From Paguma larvata (Eukaryota; Chordata; Mammalia; Carnivora; Viverridae), in NCBI GenBank assembly GCA_030068075.1, contig CM057836.1:67679788-67743787 (forward strand): a DNA stretch of 64,000 nt, given 5' to 3'. Of the stretch, positions 45,600 through 57,260 are shown in pieces. Numbering within the stretch: the first letter of the stretch is position 1; each line of letters opens with the position of its first letter. The notes beneath the pieces are model-generated. The model saw only the letters and a list, made by a program, of their open reading frames with translations, was not told the DNA's origin and ran no database searches. A program made the translations under genes and the position numbers.

Positions 45600-45780
45600 A
45601 ACAGTCCTCCAAAGTAAGAATAGTTTCCTTTGACCTATTAGGCAGCTAGGGTCAAGAGAAGATGAGATGTTTGTGGAAAATCTCTCAGGTGAGAAGTAAT
45701 AGAGCTAGCTTCTGATCCAGCAAAATGTCATTGTCTGAATGTCTCCAAAGTCTACATTTTTACATGACTCGACACTATCT
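45600..45780 (-). mobile_element. MIR SINE (ancient)
   Basis: 'gtcaagagaagatgagatg…aggtgagaagtaatagagctagcttctgatccagcaaaatgtcattgtctgaatgtctccaaag' is MIR in reverse (…ggtcacacagctagtaagtggcagagc…). Confidence 0.5.
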
Positions 45781-46539
45781 CTCTAAAGAAATAAATTTTT
45801 AATGTTGGCAGTTACAAAACAGTTTATTTCAGAAGACAGTGTTAACTCTGTGATACAGAAATAAATTCATGAGAGAATTAAAAATGACTAAATTAATAAG
45901 TCCTGGAGCCATTAGGAAGACCTTCTAAAGAAATGTAATTTTGGAGCTGAGACTTTTTTTTTTTATTTTGATGGACACAGTTTTAATGTAGAACTTTATT
46001 TCTCATATCTGATGCACTTCAGTTTGGGGATTATTTTAAAATATCTTAAAAATTATCACTTAAAAAAATGCCTCTAATCAATGTATTTATTACTTGATAA
46101 GTTACATACTTTGTCACCTAGGTGGCACCAGTGAGTAATTCCACTGACATCCAAAGTCTCCACAATTTTGCCATTTGCTGAAATTCAGGCCTTTTGTATC
46201 TGCCACAATGCCTGGTTAAGTTATATTCTGATTCTATAATTGAACCAAACAGTCTGTGCTCCTGTCGTAAGAAAAGATCTTTGAAACAGTTCATTTCTAT
46301 AGTGATTCAACTCTGTATATAGCATAATTCCAGTATGTCCTTTAACTAAACTTAATACAGACTGACTACCATCTAGTATTTTCCAGCAATATGGATTCAA
46401 GAAATAATGGTTAATTCTTGAGTCTGATGAACTAATATATCTGGACTTGGAAATCTTTGATTTTCTAGTATTTGTTCCCTCTTCTACATTTAAGCTTATC
46501 CAACTTTATTTTATACTCTCTCTAGATATTACTTATACA
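45781..46539. other. Unassigned sequence
   Basis: A scrap near 45905-45955 ('aaatgtaattttggagctgagac') could be minus-strand L2. Otherwise nothing recognised. Confidence 0.45.
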
Positions 46540-46700
46540 AATCAATTAGTTTCCTAAATTGTCTCTCTGCCTTCAATCCCCAGCTTATCTAATTTGTTCT
46601 TTTTGCAATAGCCGATGACAATTTTTTCTAGAACACAGAAGTCATCTGCTCAAAAAACATGTAATGGTTTCCATGACCAACAAAATAAAGTTAAAAAACT
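46540..46700 (+). mobile_element. L2 LINE fragment
   Basis: 'gaacacagaagtcatctgctcaaaaaacatgtaatggtttccatgaccaacaaaataaagtt' fits L2 (…ctcccctgctcaaaacccttcaatggctcccat…agaataaagtcc). Confidence 0.45.
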
Positions 46701-47150
46701 ACTTTTCGGACATCAGTTTCCAGTAATATAATTAAGTAGATACACAGGTAGACTCTATTTCTGTGAAAGCAACTAAAATTTCTGGTGGAAAAAAGTATTC
46801 TAAATATCATTTTAAATGTGTTATTGAACATAGAAGGTAAGGTATACTTGAGCTAAAACTAAATTAAGACCTGAGATAGATATATAGGGCATGAAAGCCG
46901 TATTTACTATTGAAAACAGCTGCTGAATCAGGTTAATGACCCCAAAGGACAGAGAGTGCAAGAGACAAAATTCACAGTGTAGCAAAATAGAAAGTCTAGT
47001 AGGAGACTACCACAAAGAAGGCTAGTGCTTTAAGGGTGAACCAGAGATAAATCAGTACTCCTGAAAATAAATCTCATTCCTCCCCCAAAAGACACAAAGA
47101 AAATTGCCCATTTAAGAACTTGACATGAATTCCTTGAGAATATAGCACCA
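46701..47150 (+). mobile_element. Possible ancient L1 5' UTR (low confidence)
   Basis: Purine-rich prose such as 'tgaaaacagctgctgaatcaggttaatgaccccaaaggacagagagtgcaagagacaaaattcacagtgtagc' has the feel of an old L1 5' UTR, but no ORF1 follows. Treat as unassigned if a search disagrees. Confidence 0.3.
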
Positions 47151-47904
47151 CAGTCCAAAGTTCACACAAGTATTTTCTTTTCTAGCATCTTAATTTCACT
47201 ACTTTAATATTTTAGCTAATGTGTTTTAAGATTATTTTATGTTTTAATCAGAAACAACATATTTTAATATTTAAATTAAATAACTATTCACACAAATTAA
47301 GTAGTGGGCATTTATTGACTAGCTTGATCATCGTCCATTTCCTATGATTCTGGCCATGCCACTCTGTTGTTTTGTTTTGTTTTGTATTGTTGTTTTTTGT
47401 TGGTTTTGTTTGTTTGTTTTTGTTCGTTTGTTTTTTTCAAACCACTTCTCTCCTATTTCCAGTCATTGTGTTTAGAATGAGTCTTCTTTCATATACTCAC
47501 CCACTTCCATCCCTTTTGCAATTCCAGATCTGGGCAATGAGAAAATGTCCATTTTCTGCAATGTTGCTTTATTGTTGTATATTTCATTCAATTCTGGGAC
47601 ATAAGTTATGATAACTAACAAGGAGACAGTCTCTGCCATGGAATTTACTCAGCTCGTAAAATGTATGTCTTCAAATTCAAAGGCCACCAAATGAAGAAAA
47701 CTTGACAATTGGCAAAATCAGAGGAAAACAAGACTGAATGATAAAGACAGGGATAACATCCTAATGATGTCTATTGGGGCTCTTTGAATCCAGCAACATC
47801 TAAAGACAGGTTAGGTTCTCCCCATCACCTTTCCAAATGCCTGCACCAATACCTTCCTATTTCTGTTTACAATTTTGAGTTGAGTATTTCTGATAAAAAT
47901 AGAC
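47151..47904. other. Unassigned; T/G-rich tract at 47,367-47,438
   Basis: A low-complexity TTTG/TTTTG tract is present. The rest shows nothing recognised. Confidence 0.5.
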
Positions 47905-47998
47905 AATTTGGTCTTATTTATGCTATATTCCCCAGCACGTAAAATAGTATGCAGCACACAGAAGTCTCTAAATAAATGTGTGTTAAATGAATAACTAA
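47905..47998 (+). mobile_element. L2 LINE 3' end
   Basis: 'tatattccccagcacgtaaaatagtatgcagcacacagaagtctctaaataaatgtgtgttaaatgaata' is the L2 terminus. Confidence 0.65.
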
Positions 47999-49254
47999 AT
48001 ATTGCCTGTGAGCATCAGCCTCTCTAGAACCCACCTTTTTGTTTCATATACAGTTAACAACTATATCAGGAGGACAAACATACCAGTCTAAATTTAACTG
48101 TACTCCAGAATAATTGAGTGACTACCTCTAACTACTGACTGGATTTTTTTCAAAGTCACAGAAATCGTTTAGGGCCTATGATAAACTCTGACAATAAAAA
48201 TGATTGTCCATTAACACCTTAAGAATAATAAAAATATTTCTGAACTTATTTGTGTATTAAGTACCTACTTAATATTGGGACTATACTATATTCTCCTTCA
48301 AGCCACCTCCTTAATATCTCCCAGTGATGAAAAGGAGGAAAACAATTAAAAATAATTTTGTGATTTAATAAAATTATATAATAGTACATAAATAATAAAA
48401 TAGGATAAGTGACACTAAAAATGACTTACTCATGGCCAAAAGAACTAGGCTAGTACTATGTGTTTAGTGAGTGTTAATTATTCCTTTTCAGAATGATTTT
48501 AATGAATAAAGGACCACCAAAATAAATCTGACTGTAGGCACTGGACCATAAAATTCATGAATGAATACAGTGCCTACAGAATCAAATAGGCTTAATCCAG
48601 TTGAGGTTTTAACTGCTTCTCTCCGTGGTGGGATTAATTTATAATCTTTTCAGTTCAAAATTAGCTGTCCGTCCACCACAACATTCAGTTTTGCAGAGTA
48701 GAAATTACTTGCTTGACTGTCAAAGTCATCTACTTTTTTCACTTCTCTGAGTTCCACTGTAGCAAGTGATTACTCTTTTGCTTACCATCCATGCCCTGCA
48801 AGTTGTGATTGAGATTTCCAGTGGGATTGGTTGTAAATGAAGGCAGACAATTGAAGCAGATTGCCATCTTAAATAACAATAGAACCCCTGCCTCCCAGAT
48901 GTTCTGTATACTTGTGGTAAAAGAGGTATCCTAGTGGGAAAATGGGAGCATAGGTTTGGATGAAAAGAAAATAATCAGTGACTTTCTTATTAGGCTAACC
49001 ATTGACTTTAGCCTAGTTCCTTCAGGGACTACGTGCAGACAATTCATATGCTTAATATGTTGCCCTGCTGTCTTTTGAAGGATGAGCGATCTCCTAGAAA
49101 GTAGCATAATAAAAAAGATCTTATGAGAAAGAAATACAGGAAAATGCTTTCTCAGGGCCAAAGTCTTGTAGAATGTGTTATTTCTGGTGGACAATTTGAT
49201 CCAGATAGGAGTATTGTAAAATATTTATAAAAGTACTACTAATACTAATAACAC
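47999..49254. other. Unassigned sequence
   Basis: No recognised repeat or gene. 48,600-48,880 is of more even composition and could hold a unique or conserved element. Confidence 0.45.
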
Positions 49255-49510
49255 TGATGACTAGCATTTTATTGGGCATTTTCTATACACCAGTGTTCTA
49301 AGTAGTTGTTTGATAACTCAATGAACTGGGATAAGAAAACCTGAATTCCACGCTGAGATCTTCCATTTACTTGTCAATGACATTGGTATTTTCATCTTGT
49401 AAAATGGAGATAAAACCTACTCGGTAGATTTCACAGCATTTCACTGAAGTTCAAATAGATACAGCATGTAAAACAAAATACACAGTAAATATGAAATCAT
49501 GTTACCAATA
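49255..49510 (+). mobile_element. MIR SINE(s), ancient
   Basis: 49258-49320 resembles MIR read in reverse ('cattttattgggcattttctatacaccagtgttctaag'). 49325-49510 resembles MIR forward ('tcttccatttacttgtcaatgac…ttttcatcttgtaaaatggagataaaacc'). Probably two adjacent copies in opposite orientation. Confidence 0.5.
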
Positions 49511-51059
49511 TAAAGAATCATCCTTGTCATTAATATATTCCAGTTATACTTGAAGCAGTTGTGGGGTAAATTATAAAGAAAAAAGAAATATGTGTCTCAA
49601 ATACTGCCCTCCAAGCAATCTGCAATGCTGACAAAAAAACAAAAGCAAAACAAACCAAAACAAAATAAAAAGCCTAAAAAAATCTCACAATATTCACTCA
49701 TTATTTCAGAGCTTCCTTCTACAACACTCAATCACAAAGTTGTGACCAGAAAAGATTCTCCAGGGGGCCAGCAGCCATACCTTTGTAGGATAGAAATGCT
49801 TTGCCTTGGTCAAGTTTTAAGGTATATTGTCCTTTATAGAAGTTTTCACAACAAGGCCATTTTTTGATAGTGGCTTTTGTATCCACAAATGAGAATGGAT
49901 TAAGGCATGGACATTGTCTTAGTTGGCTTGATAAACAGTATCCAGACTTACATTTCTTTGTCTAAGATAGTACACACACTCAAACACACATACATACACA
50001 CACACAGTCAAGTTTATTTCAACCCTGTCTCTAGCTTCCTGGAGTACATTCAGTCATCATAGAAATCACTTTGAGAGTGTTCTTTCCTTTTGGATCTGAA
50101 ATACATTAATACAACTCAATTGCCTCTCTCTTGACATTCTTCATTTCAATAGCCTCCTGGATTTGTTGTTATTCCTGTTTTGAAAGGTAACAGGGTGCTA
50201 AGGGTAGAAAATGTATGTATCAGCAAGGATTTCTAGAAATGAAGACTCCAGTTTTCCAAATGTGTATGTTGGAGGTAGCTGCAATTTTTAGCACTTAGTT
50301 GTTTTTTAAGTTCTTAGAGTGGTTTAGTATAGTGATTTAAGATAAGGTCAACCTCCAGTAGTTTTTGCAGAAATAAAGGTAGTTTTATTGAGGGCCAAGC
50401 CAATCCTTTGCATGTATTTTGCAACCCAATACAGCAGCCTTATTTCTTAAAAGTTTATCATTTCTTTATTTAACAGTGTTAGAGGAAATACATCTTTTTT
50501 GGTGTTCAGTTAATATACCAGTTGTGAAACAGAATCTAAACTTGAATATATTGAAATAAAGTAATCAGTAAAACAACAAAGGGAGTCAACAACCAATGAA
50601 ACTGTGATTAGGTTTTTTGCAACTGCGTTTCTCTAAAGAGGCTTGCTGACAAGAATTCAACCTTTCTTTATTAATATCTCTAGACAGTCGCAAATAAACT
50701 TAGCTTAGGAGGTATTTATCCTTCAATTTGAAATACATTTGAACTAATTATGTATTCATACTTTGAGATACTTCTCTATTATTATAGTCAGGTTATTTGA
50801 GGAATCTTCAAGTAAGATATTATCGAAAAAGTTTTGATGGGGGATAGGAGGAATATAAAAGAAGTTTCATGATGTTCTATTATGTTTACTCGAATACTTA
50901 ATCATCTTGTATTACTGCTATACTTAAAAAGTATGGTGATAGGCAATTTGGGCTAGAAATAGATACTAGTGTAAACTTAGGTCTTACAAAGCTTCAATCT
51001 AATTGAAGAACCAGAACATGAAGATACTAAGACCAAAAAGGCCTTACTATGCCCCTCAG
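49511..51059. other. Unassigned sequence with small low-complexity tracts
   Basis: An A/C-rich tract at 49632-49682 and an imperfect AC tract at 49973-50006 are visible. A faint minus-strand MIR-like scrap lies near 50386-50450. No gene. Confidence 0.45.
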
Positions 51060-51074
51060 CTTGATTAAACTTTA

Positions 51075-51270
51075 TTTTCTTTATTTTTTTTTCTTTTAAT
51101 TTAAGAAAGACAGAGCACACAAGCAGGGGAGGGTGTCAGAGGGAGAAAGAGAGAGAATCTTAAGGAGGTTCCATAATTAGTGTGGACCTTGATGTAGGGC
51201 TAGATCCCATAATCCTGGGATCCAAAATCAAGAGTCAGATACTCAACCAACTGAAACACCCAGGTGCCCC
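51075..51270 (-). mobile_element. CAN-SINE, strongly diverged but with perfect TSD
   Basis: T-rich tail, 'gagagagaatcttaaggaggttccataattagtg', degraded core and head 'cacccaggtgcccc'. Flanked by cttgattaaacttta at 51060-51074 and 51270-51284, a perfect 15-bp duplication (the shared C may belong to the head) despite the worn body. Confidence 0.96.
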
Positions 51271-51479
51271 TTGATTAAACTTTAGATAGTAGTATTTCTG
51301 ACTATACAGTTTTCTTCCTGACTATAAGCACTTTTCCTCAGAACATATACTTTAGAAAACTCCCTAAATTATTTCTCAGTCCCCATGAAATACAAATTTT
51401 CTCTCATCCTTTTGCTAGTTTTACAGACCAAGAATGTCTTTCCCAAGAACCTAGGAGTCAACCCTTTGAAATATAAACA

Positions 51480-52290
51480 CTAAGAAAAAGAGGTCCCTTG
51501 TCTCCCAGTCTTTGTGGGAGTGTAGGACCCTAACTTTGATAAGCCCAATTAGCAAACCCAGATGGCCTCATCTCAATTACTAACTTCCTCCAGTACTTTT
51601 CCACTAGCTCAACGCAGCACTTAAAAATTCTAATTTTTGAGTTCAAGCTCTCTCCCGTACTCCAATAGTCTTAAAGTCTTCTTTGCCTATTTAACTTGTC
51701 CAGTACACTTTATATTTGACAATACAAAATAGATTGTTTAGTGGGTGCTTCTCATTGCAGCTGCCCAATCTCTGAATGCCTTCTATTTAGGGAAATCTTA
51801 AGAAAGAAATACAAGGTTTTATCTTGACTTATGAAAACTAAAGGGGTCATTTTTGTTGTCCTCTATGTCCTTGAAAGCTAAAATGTGGACCTCTGACCTA
51901 ATCTTAAAATGAACTACTCCCCTTGGAACCTTGCCTCTGGGAAAGTTTGCTCAAATAACCAGGAGCCAATCTGGAAACTGTTCCAAGAGCAGTAGTAGTG
52001 GTTGTAAAAGCTGCATGATTTCTGGAGGCAGCAGTACCACTACTGATGTCATGGCCATAGCTATTTCCACAACTCTCCACTGTGGTAATGAGGGATGGCG
52101 TGACTTTCGCAGTTGTTCTGGGTACCCAGTCTCTCTCCACCCCTGCTAGTTTTTTGGACCAGGTTCTTCAGCACTCCACCAATTCTGTGCAATTTGGGGG
52201 CTTCTCAAATATGTTCAGTTCTCTTTAAATTATCCAAAGTAAGTTTATTTTGCTTGTAACCAAAAGAGTACTAATAGAGCTGACCAAGGC
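51480..52290. other. GC-richer complex block, possibly LTR-derived
   Basis: 'gtaggaccctaactttgataagcccaattagc…', 'gagttcaagctctctcccgtactcc', then a GC-richer part to ~52,190 and 'aaattatccaaagtaagtttattttgcttgtaacc'. The composition and the A/T-rich ending suggest an old LTR, but I cannot place it in a family. The two opposed frames at 51904-52149 look incidental. Confidence 0.3.
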
Positions 52291-52319
52291 CATAAAGAGC
52301 AAAGTGCTTATGTGAGACG

Positions 52320-52480
52320 TAGCAGGTATGACACTGGACTTGAGACTGAGAAACCCCAAATCTACCTGTTGTTCTGGAGTTTTCAGTTGAATGTGGGGTT
52401 GACTGATTATTTGGTTCTCCTCTTTATCTCTTCAACCCTCAGTTTCTTTATCTGAAAAAAAAAATTATGACAAAAGACAG
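52320..52480 (+). mobile_element. MIR SINE fragment
   Basis: 'gtatgacactggacttgagactgagaaacccc…tctcttcaaccctcagtttctttatctgaaa' follows the first part of MIR. Confidence 0.5.
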
Positions 52481-52657
52481 GATTCCATCAACCCCTGATG
52501 TTCTCAGAGATGAATTAGTGGCATTATTATACTGTTTCGGAAGATTAAAAGTGAGAGAAATGACCGTGAGCTCAAATGGCAAAAAAATTTCCCAAATCCA
52601 AGCTTTTGGATTTTTTCTGGATATATACGGAAAATTTTAAAATGTATGTGTGTATAT

Positions 52658-52658
<1 letters not shown>

Positions 52659-52696
<38 letters not shown>
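52659..52696. repeat. (CA)19 microsatellite
   Basis: Pure CA repeat preceded by TGTGTATATG. The cysteine/valine- and histidine/threonine-rich frames across it are artefacts. Confidence 0.96.
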
Positions 52697-52697
<1 letters not shown>

Positions 52698-52814
52698 TAT
52701 TACTTAGAGATGACATTTACGTTGAAGTATGCTATAGAGGTGAAAGGAGAGGATGCAATTCAGAACAGTTGCCCTGGCAATGGCAGTACAGGCTGCATTC
52801 GTGGTTCCAATTAT

Positions 52815-52925
52815 TAATCAATTTGTTATTAAGAGCCTGCCACAAGTAAGACATTATGTAATGGGTGAGACAAGAGCTATGTAATGCTCTCCTTGCCCTT
52901 AAGAGATAAATACATGATGATAAAT
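52815..52925. repeat. Ancient repeat scrap (L2/MIR-group, orientation uncertain)
   Basis: 'gagcctgccacaagtaagacattatgtaatgggtgagacaagagc…tccttgcccttaagaga' recalls the common 'tatgccaggcactgt…acaagacagacacagtccctgccctcatgga' motif of ancient repeats. Confidence 0.4.
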
Positions 52926-53094
52926 GCTGCAAGTCAAATTTCTCCCTATATACCAAGTACATGTATCTCTACATGTACTTTCTTGGTCCCCTCGGAGGGA
53001 GCCTGATTTTGTTCTATTTTTGCCTCCCCATATGCCCTGATACAAAGATATAAGCTAAACACATGGCTCTGGATTATTTAACATGGTGTATTGA

Positions 53095-53320
53095 CTCAGG
53101 TCATGATTCTAGCAGTTACAGAATCAGATTCAAGTATTGACCTTACTAATTCATTAGCTTTGACTTTAAGTCATTTACTTTTTATGAAACTTCAACATCC
53201 TCAACTACAAAAAAGAAATGATAATCGTATTTAGTGTCTAGAACTGTACTATAGATAAAATGAATAATGCATATAAAAGACAAAGTGTTTGGTATTCAGT
53301 GAATGTTCAGTGAATGGCTT
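53095..53320 (+). mobile_element. MIR SINE (ancient)
   Basis: 'agaatcagattcaagtattgacc…ttgactttaagtcatttac…aacttcaacatcctcaactacaaaaaagaaatgataat…gtgtttggtattcagtgaatg' follows MIR from its middle to its 3' end. Confidence 0.6.
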
Positions 53321-54782
53321 AATATTATAATTTTACATTATATATAAATTTTTAAATCATTTCTATGACTCATTAGGTAGCATAAGCTGAGAGTGTCATA
53401 AAGCTAGAAATGAGCTCCCAAGGACCTATGGAAAATCAGAGGACAGCAAATCTTGCTTTAAAGTTAATAAATATAGATCCTATGAGGAAGAAAGTAGTAA
53501 GAGGTTGTGGAGGATGAGAGGGAAATTTCTGATCATGAAATTCATATATATTTTAGAACTCCCCCCAAGTATGAGCTCAAGGAAAGAGAAAATTTACAAC
53601 TAAGTCTACACATGCTGTTTCCTAGGAAACCAAGTCATGTAGCATATGCTACAAACATCAGTTAAAAAAAGAAAAAAAGAAAAAGGTCTGGAGTGTGTTT
53701 CCCAAACCTGGAAGAACTATAGGATTTAGACACATGACTTCTCTCATGTACTTTAAGGTAGAACAAAAATGTGAGAACTTATCCTTTCTGGAAAAAAAAT
53801 ATAAATTGCTACAAAGTTATGAAACCCATTGATGTGACATTTAAAAAGAATCCAAAAAAAGATAGACATTGGCTGTTTTCTGAAATAAAATAAGGTAAAT
53901 AAAATTAGGAACTAGAAGGCTACAAGAAGACTAGTCCACGACAGCTGTCCGCCACCTCTCTCTTCCTCTATCTTCCTCTTCCCTTTTCCTTTTTCTTAGT
54001 CGTGTTCTCACTCTTGTTTCTTTACTTTAAGTGCACACCTATTCATTCTCTTTATAGACTGACTTTCTCCACTTTTCCATGCATAAAGCAGCTCCTCCTC
54101 ACCTCCTGTCCGATTTACATGTCTTAAGTCCAAGCAAACTGCTCAGACTCAATTAGAATCTTTCTTACATCTAAATTTATAGGGAAGAGTATCTGACTAG
54201 GCTGGTTTATGGCAGTTATCTAACCCTGTTTAGCCATGGCCAGGAAGCAGGAGCCTGTAGGATAACCATAGTCGTGTTCTGTTTTATTTTTCTGGAATGT
54301 AGGGATTGTGCAAGGTTGGGTGGATATGTTCTCAGAGGAAAAGGTATTATTAGGACCTTGACCCACCATTCACAGCAAATGATGTTTGCTTTTTGTAACT
54401 TGAGTGGAGTCATCACATTTTTAATGCTGTCAGGATATCAGGAGGAAATTCAACAAAAGGCTAAATGCCAAGAATTTTTGAAACACAAGGATTCTAAATT
54501 TACCTGAGATGATGAAAGAAAACAAACTGTAGGAGTAAATCACAGGTCTTTACAATTGAAGCACCAATAAGTGCTTAAGAGTGCAATGATACTTTAAACA
54601 ATTTTATCAGAAGATACAAAGTCTTTACTATCTCTTGCCTACTTTTCCTTTATAATCAGTATGGTTATCTTGAACTTTCTGCTGATCCAGTACCCTAAAG
54701 TAGAAAATGAGGGGTTTAATGTAAATTCTGGACCTATTTTAGAACTTCTGACCAGTGAACATTGAATGATGCCTACTCACTC
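53321..54782. other. Unassigned sequence
   Basis: A/G-rich low complexity at 53,660-53,690 and a pyrimidine-rich tract at 53,945-54,000. No recognised repeat or gene. 54,190-54,420 has opposed short frames with no family features. Confidence 0.45.
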
Positions 54783-54797
54783 AAAAAGTTAGGTACA

Positions 54798-54961
54798 GGG
54801 CCCCGGGGCAGCTCAGTCCGTTGAGCTTCTGACTTCGGCTTAGGTCATGATCTCATGGTTTGTAGGTTCGAGCCCCGCATCAGCCTCTGTGCTGACAAGC
54901 TGGAGCCTGGAGACTGCTTTGGATTCTATTTCTCCCTCTCTCTCTGCCCCTCCCCTGCTCC

Positions 54962-55007
<46 letters not shown>

Positions 55008-55028
55008 AATAAACATAAAAAAAAAAAC
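54798..55028 (+). mobile_element. CAN-SINE (SINEC_Fc-like) with expanded CT tract
   Basis: Head 'gggccccggggcagctcagtccgttgagc', B-box region 'ggttcgagccccg', then a CT section extended into (TC)17 at about 54970-55004 and an A-rich tail. Flanks aagttaggt at 54786-54794 and 55029-55037. Confidence 0.96.
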
Positions 55029-55039
55029 AAGTTAGGTGG

Positions 55040-56296
55040 AAGTTCTCCTTTGGAGATGTATGTAGAAACAGATTCCCTCAAGTCCAGGAGGATCAATTAG
55101 AAATGAAAAGAAATTGGTGTATTTATTTTTTCATTAGACCACAAAACCAGAAGAAAAAGTAAAAACCCAATTTTGCAACAATGTTCTTTCCTTTTTATGA
55201 AAAATATTTTATTCAGGAAGGTTTTCTTAAGGATCAATTTAGTTATAAATGCCAATATTATGCATGTTAAGCACAGTTTGGCAAACATTTACATTATATG
55301 TGTTATATTTAGTTAGGAGAGCAATTAAAATAGAGTAAATAAACTGTATATACATATCCCTCTGTGCATACATACAAGTAGATTTATTCCCCCATTCTAA
55401 GAAGAGGTTTAAAGGAGACATTTATATAAAAAATTAGAAAAGCATTGAAGATTATTTCAAAGAACATTTGCGTTTCCTTGAAATGATTTCTTAATGGGAT
55501 TTTCAGAACTCTGTGATGCTGAAGATGATCTAAGGCCTGAGATAGTAATATAATCACAGTGCTACATGCACAGGCATTTGGTTACAAAGCGGGAAACAGG
55601 ATGTCTGTTCAGCACTATCCCTTGTAGGAGGATAATAAGATTTCTGTGAAAGACCCATTCAAATTACAGCCACTGTGTGTGGTTTCCTTTCATCACTTAT
55701 TGATTGGTTGTAAGACCCTCATTTCTTTATGATATGTAAAGGACTGCTTGAGAGCAAGCATTGTAGTTAGTATTGTTTCCACTTACACTTACCAAGTAGA
55801 TTTAATGGACATTAAAGATTGAACACACTGTAATAACATATTTCCTCATTGTTTAATCATTAATAATACTTGACAGAACTTCATACATGTTTTAATGTCC
55901 AGCTTAAATTTTTAATGATTCGAACATTCTATAAAGATTCAATAGCATCTTAAATAATACTTAACTACGCATGAGAGAACAGTGTTTACAAAGGGTAATG
56001 CTAAATGCTATGCTATGCCAGCTTTGTACCTCGTTTTTAATCTTCTTGATCTTTGTTAACTACACAATTCTAATTTAGAATAAATGAGAAGATAGTTCAT
56101 TTTGGCAAGAATGCAATAGTGGGAACTATAAAAGGTTTTTGAAATTCCCAGGCAATAATTATTTTACTACACTTTCATCTGTAGAAAAGATTTGTACTAA
56201 GTTCGAATTGGATCTTGCACCTCAAACTATCTCTCAGCTTTGAGGTACACAGCAAATGTATCCTGAGGAAATTGTATAAATCAGTAATTTCATATT
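55040..56296. other. Unassigned AT-rich sequence
   Basis: No recognised element. 55,560-55,740 is of more even composition. No gene. Confidence 0.45.
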
Positions 56297-56310
56297 AATG
56301 GATATCTTTA

Positions 56311-56546
56311 TTTTTCATTTTATTTTTTAACATTTTTATTTATTTTCAAGAGAAAGAGAGAGACAGAGAGAGACAGAGCAGGAGTAGGGGAGGGGCAGAG
56401 AGGGAGGGAGACACAAAATCTGAAGCAGGCTCCAGGCTCTGAGTTGTCAGCACAGAGCCCAACACAGGGCTTGAACCCACAAACCATGAGATCATGACCT
56501 GAGCTGAAGTCAGATACTTAACTAACTGAGCCATCCAGGTGCCCCT
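56311..56546 (-). mobile_element. CAN-SINE (SINEC_Fc-like)
   Basis: 'gaagcaggctccaggctctgagttgtcagcacagagccc', 'gagatcatgacctgagctgaagtcagatac', head 'gagccatccaggtgcccc'. Flanks aatggatatcttta (56297-56310) and aatagacatcttta (56548-56561) are a 14-bp duplication with two mismatches. Confidence 0.97.
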
Positions 56547-56561
56547 CAATAGACATCTTTA

Positions 56562-56714
56562 AATATTTAGTATTGTAAGAGCATAGCAGAGGTGGCAGGA
56601 AAACAGGAAAAATGCCAGTAATGAGTGAAAGATAGTTTGAACATGCCTTGATTATAAAGATATTCAAGACATTATATATAATAGATACAGATAAATATCT
56701 ATTATATATAATAT

Positions 56715-56745
<31 letters not shown>

Positions 56746-57144
56746 GGATAATTAACTGAAAAGTCTCACTAATGTTACTTGTTTGGTGAATTAAGCAGTT
56801 TCGTCATGCCCCTGAAAATCAAGGTCAGTGTGCACCATTAGAACATCTGGGTATTTTCTTGGTGAGCTCCAAAACAATACTATGTTTCTGTATTCACATA
56901 TGGCATCTCATGGCTTAGAATTTTCTGAACTAAAGCGAGACCCATTTTCACATCAAAATGCAATTACACTTAACAGAGACAATAGGATTAAATATTTAAA
57001 ATATATTTTCATTTGTGCCAACGTACTCATGGGAGTGCACAGGGGATGTTCTTAGGGGAAAATTCATAACCTCAGAAACACTGACATTTCCACCCAATGA
57101 CCCAGCAATTCAATGACTATGAAATTTGAACGCAATGCTGATTA
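56562..57144. other. AT-rich sequence with TA tract
   Basis: A TA-rich tract lies at about 56680-56745. The rest shows nothing recognised. Confidence 0.5.
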
Positions 57145-57260
57145 GAGTTTCTGTAAGGGCTCTTAACCTGGAGTTCATGGAATCACAAGAGTTCTTTTGG
57201 TAAAGAATTTAGAAGTTCATGAACTCGAGGAAGAAAATGTTTACATCACTGTATCCTGTG
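57145..57260 (+). mobile_element. Old DNA transposon fragment (hAT-Charlie-like)
   Basis: 'gctcttaacctggagttcatgga…gaatttagaagttcatgaactcgaggaagaaaatgtttacatc' matches the start of the same ancient family as 16610-16862 (…ttcttaacctggggtccatgga…gtccgtgaacttggatgg…). Confidence 0.5.

Noticed and set aside
52504..52849. Cys/Val-rich and His/Thr-rich frames
   Set aside because: Both are readings of the (CA)19 tract.
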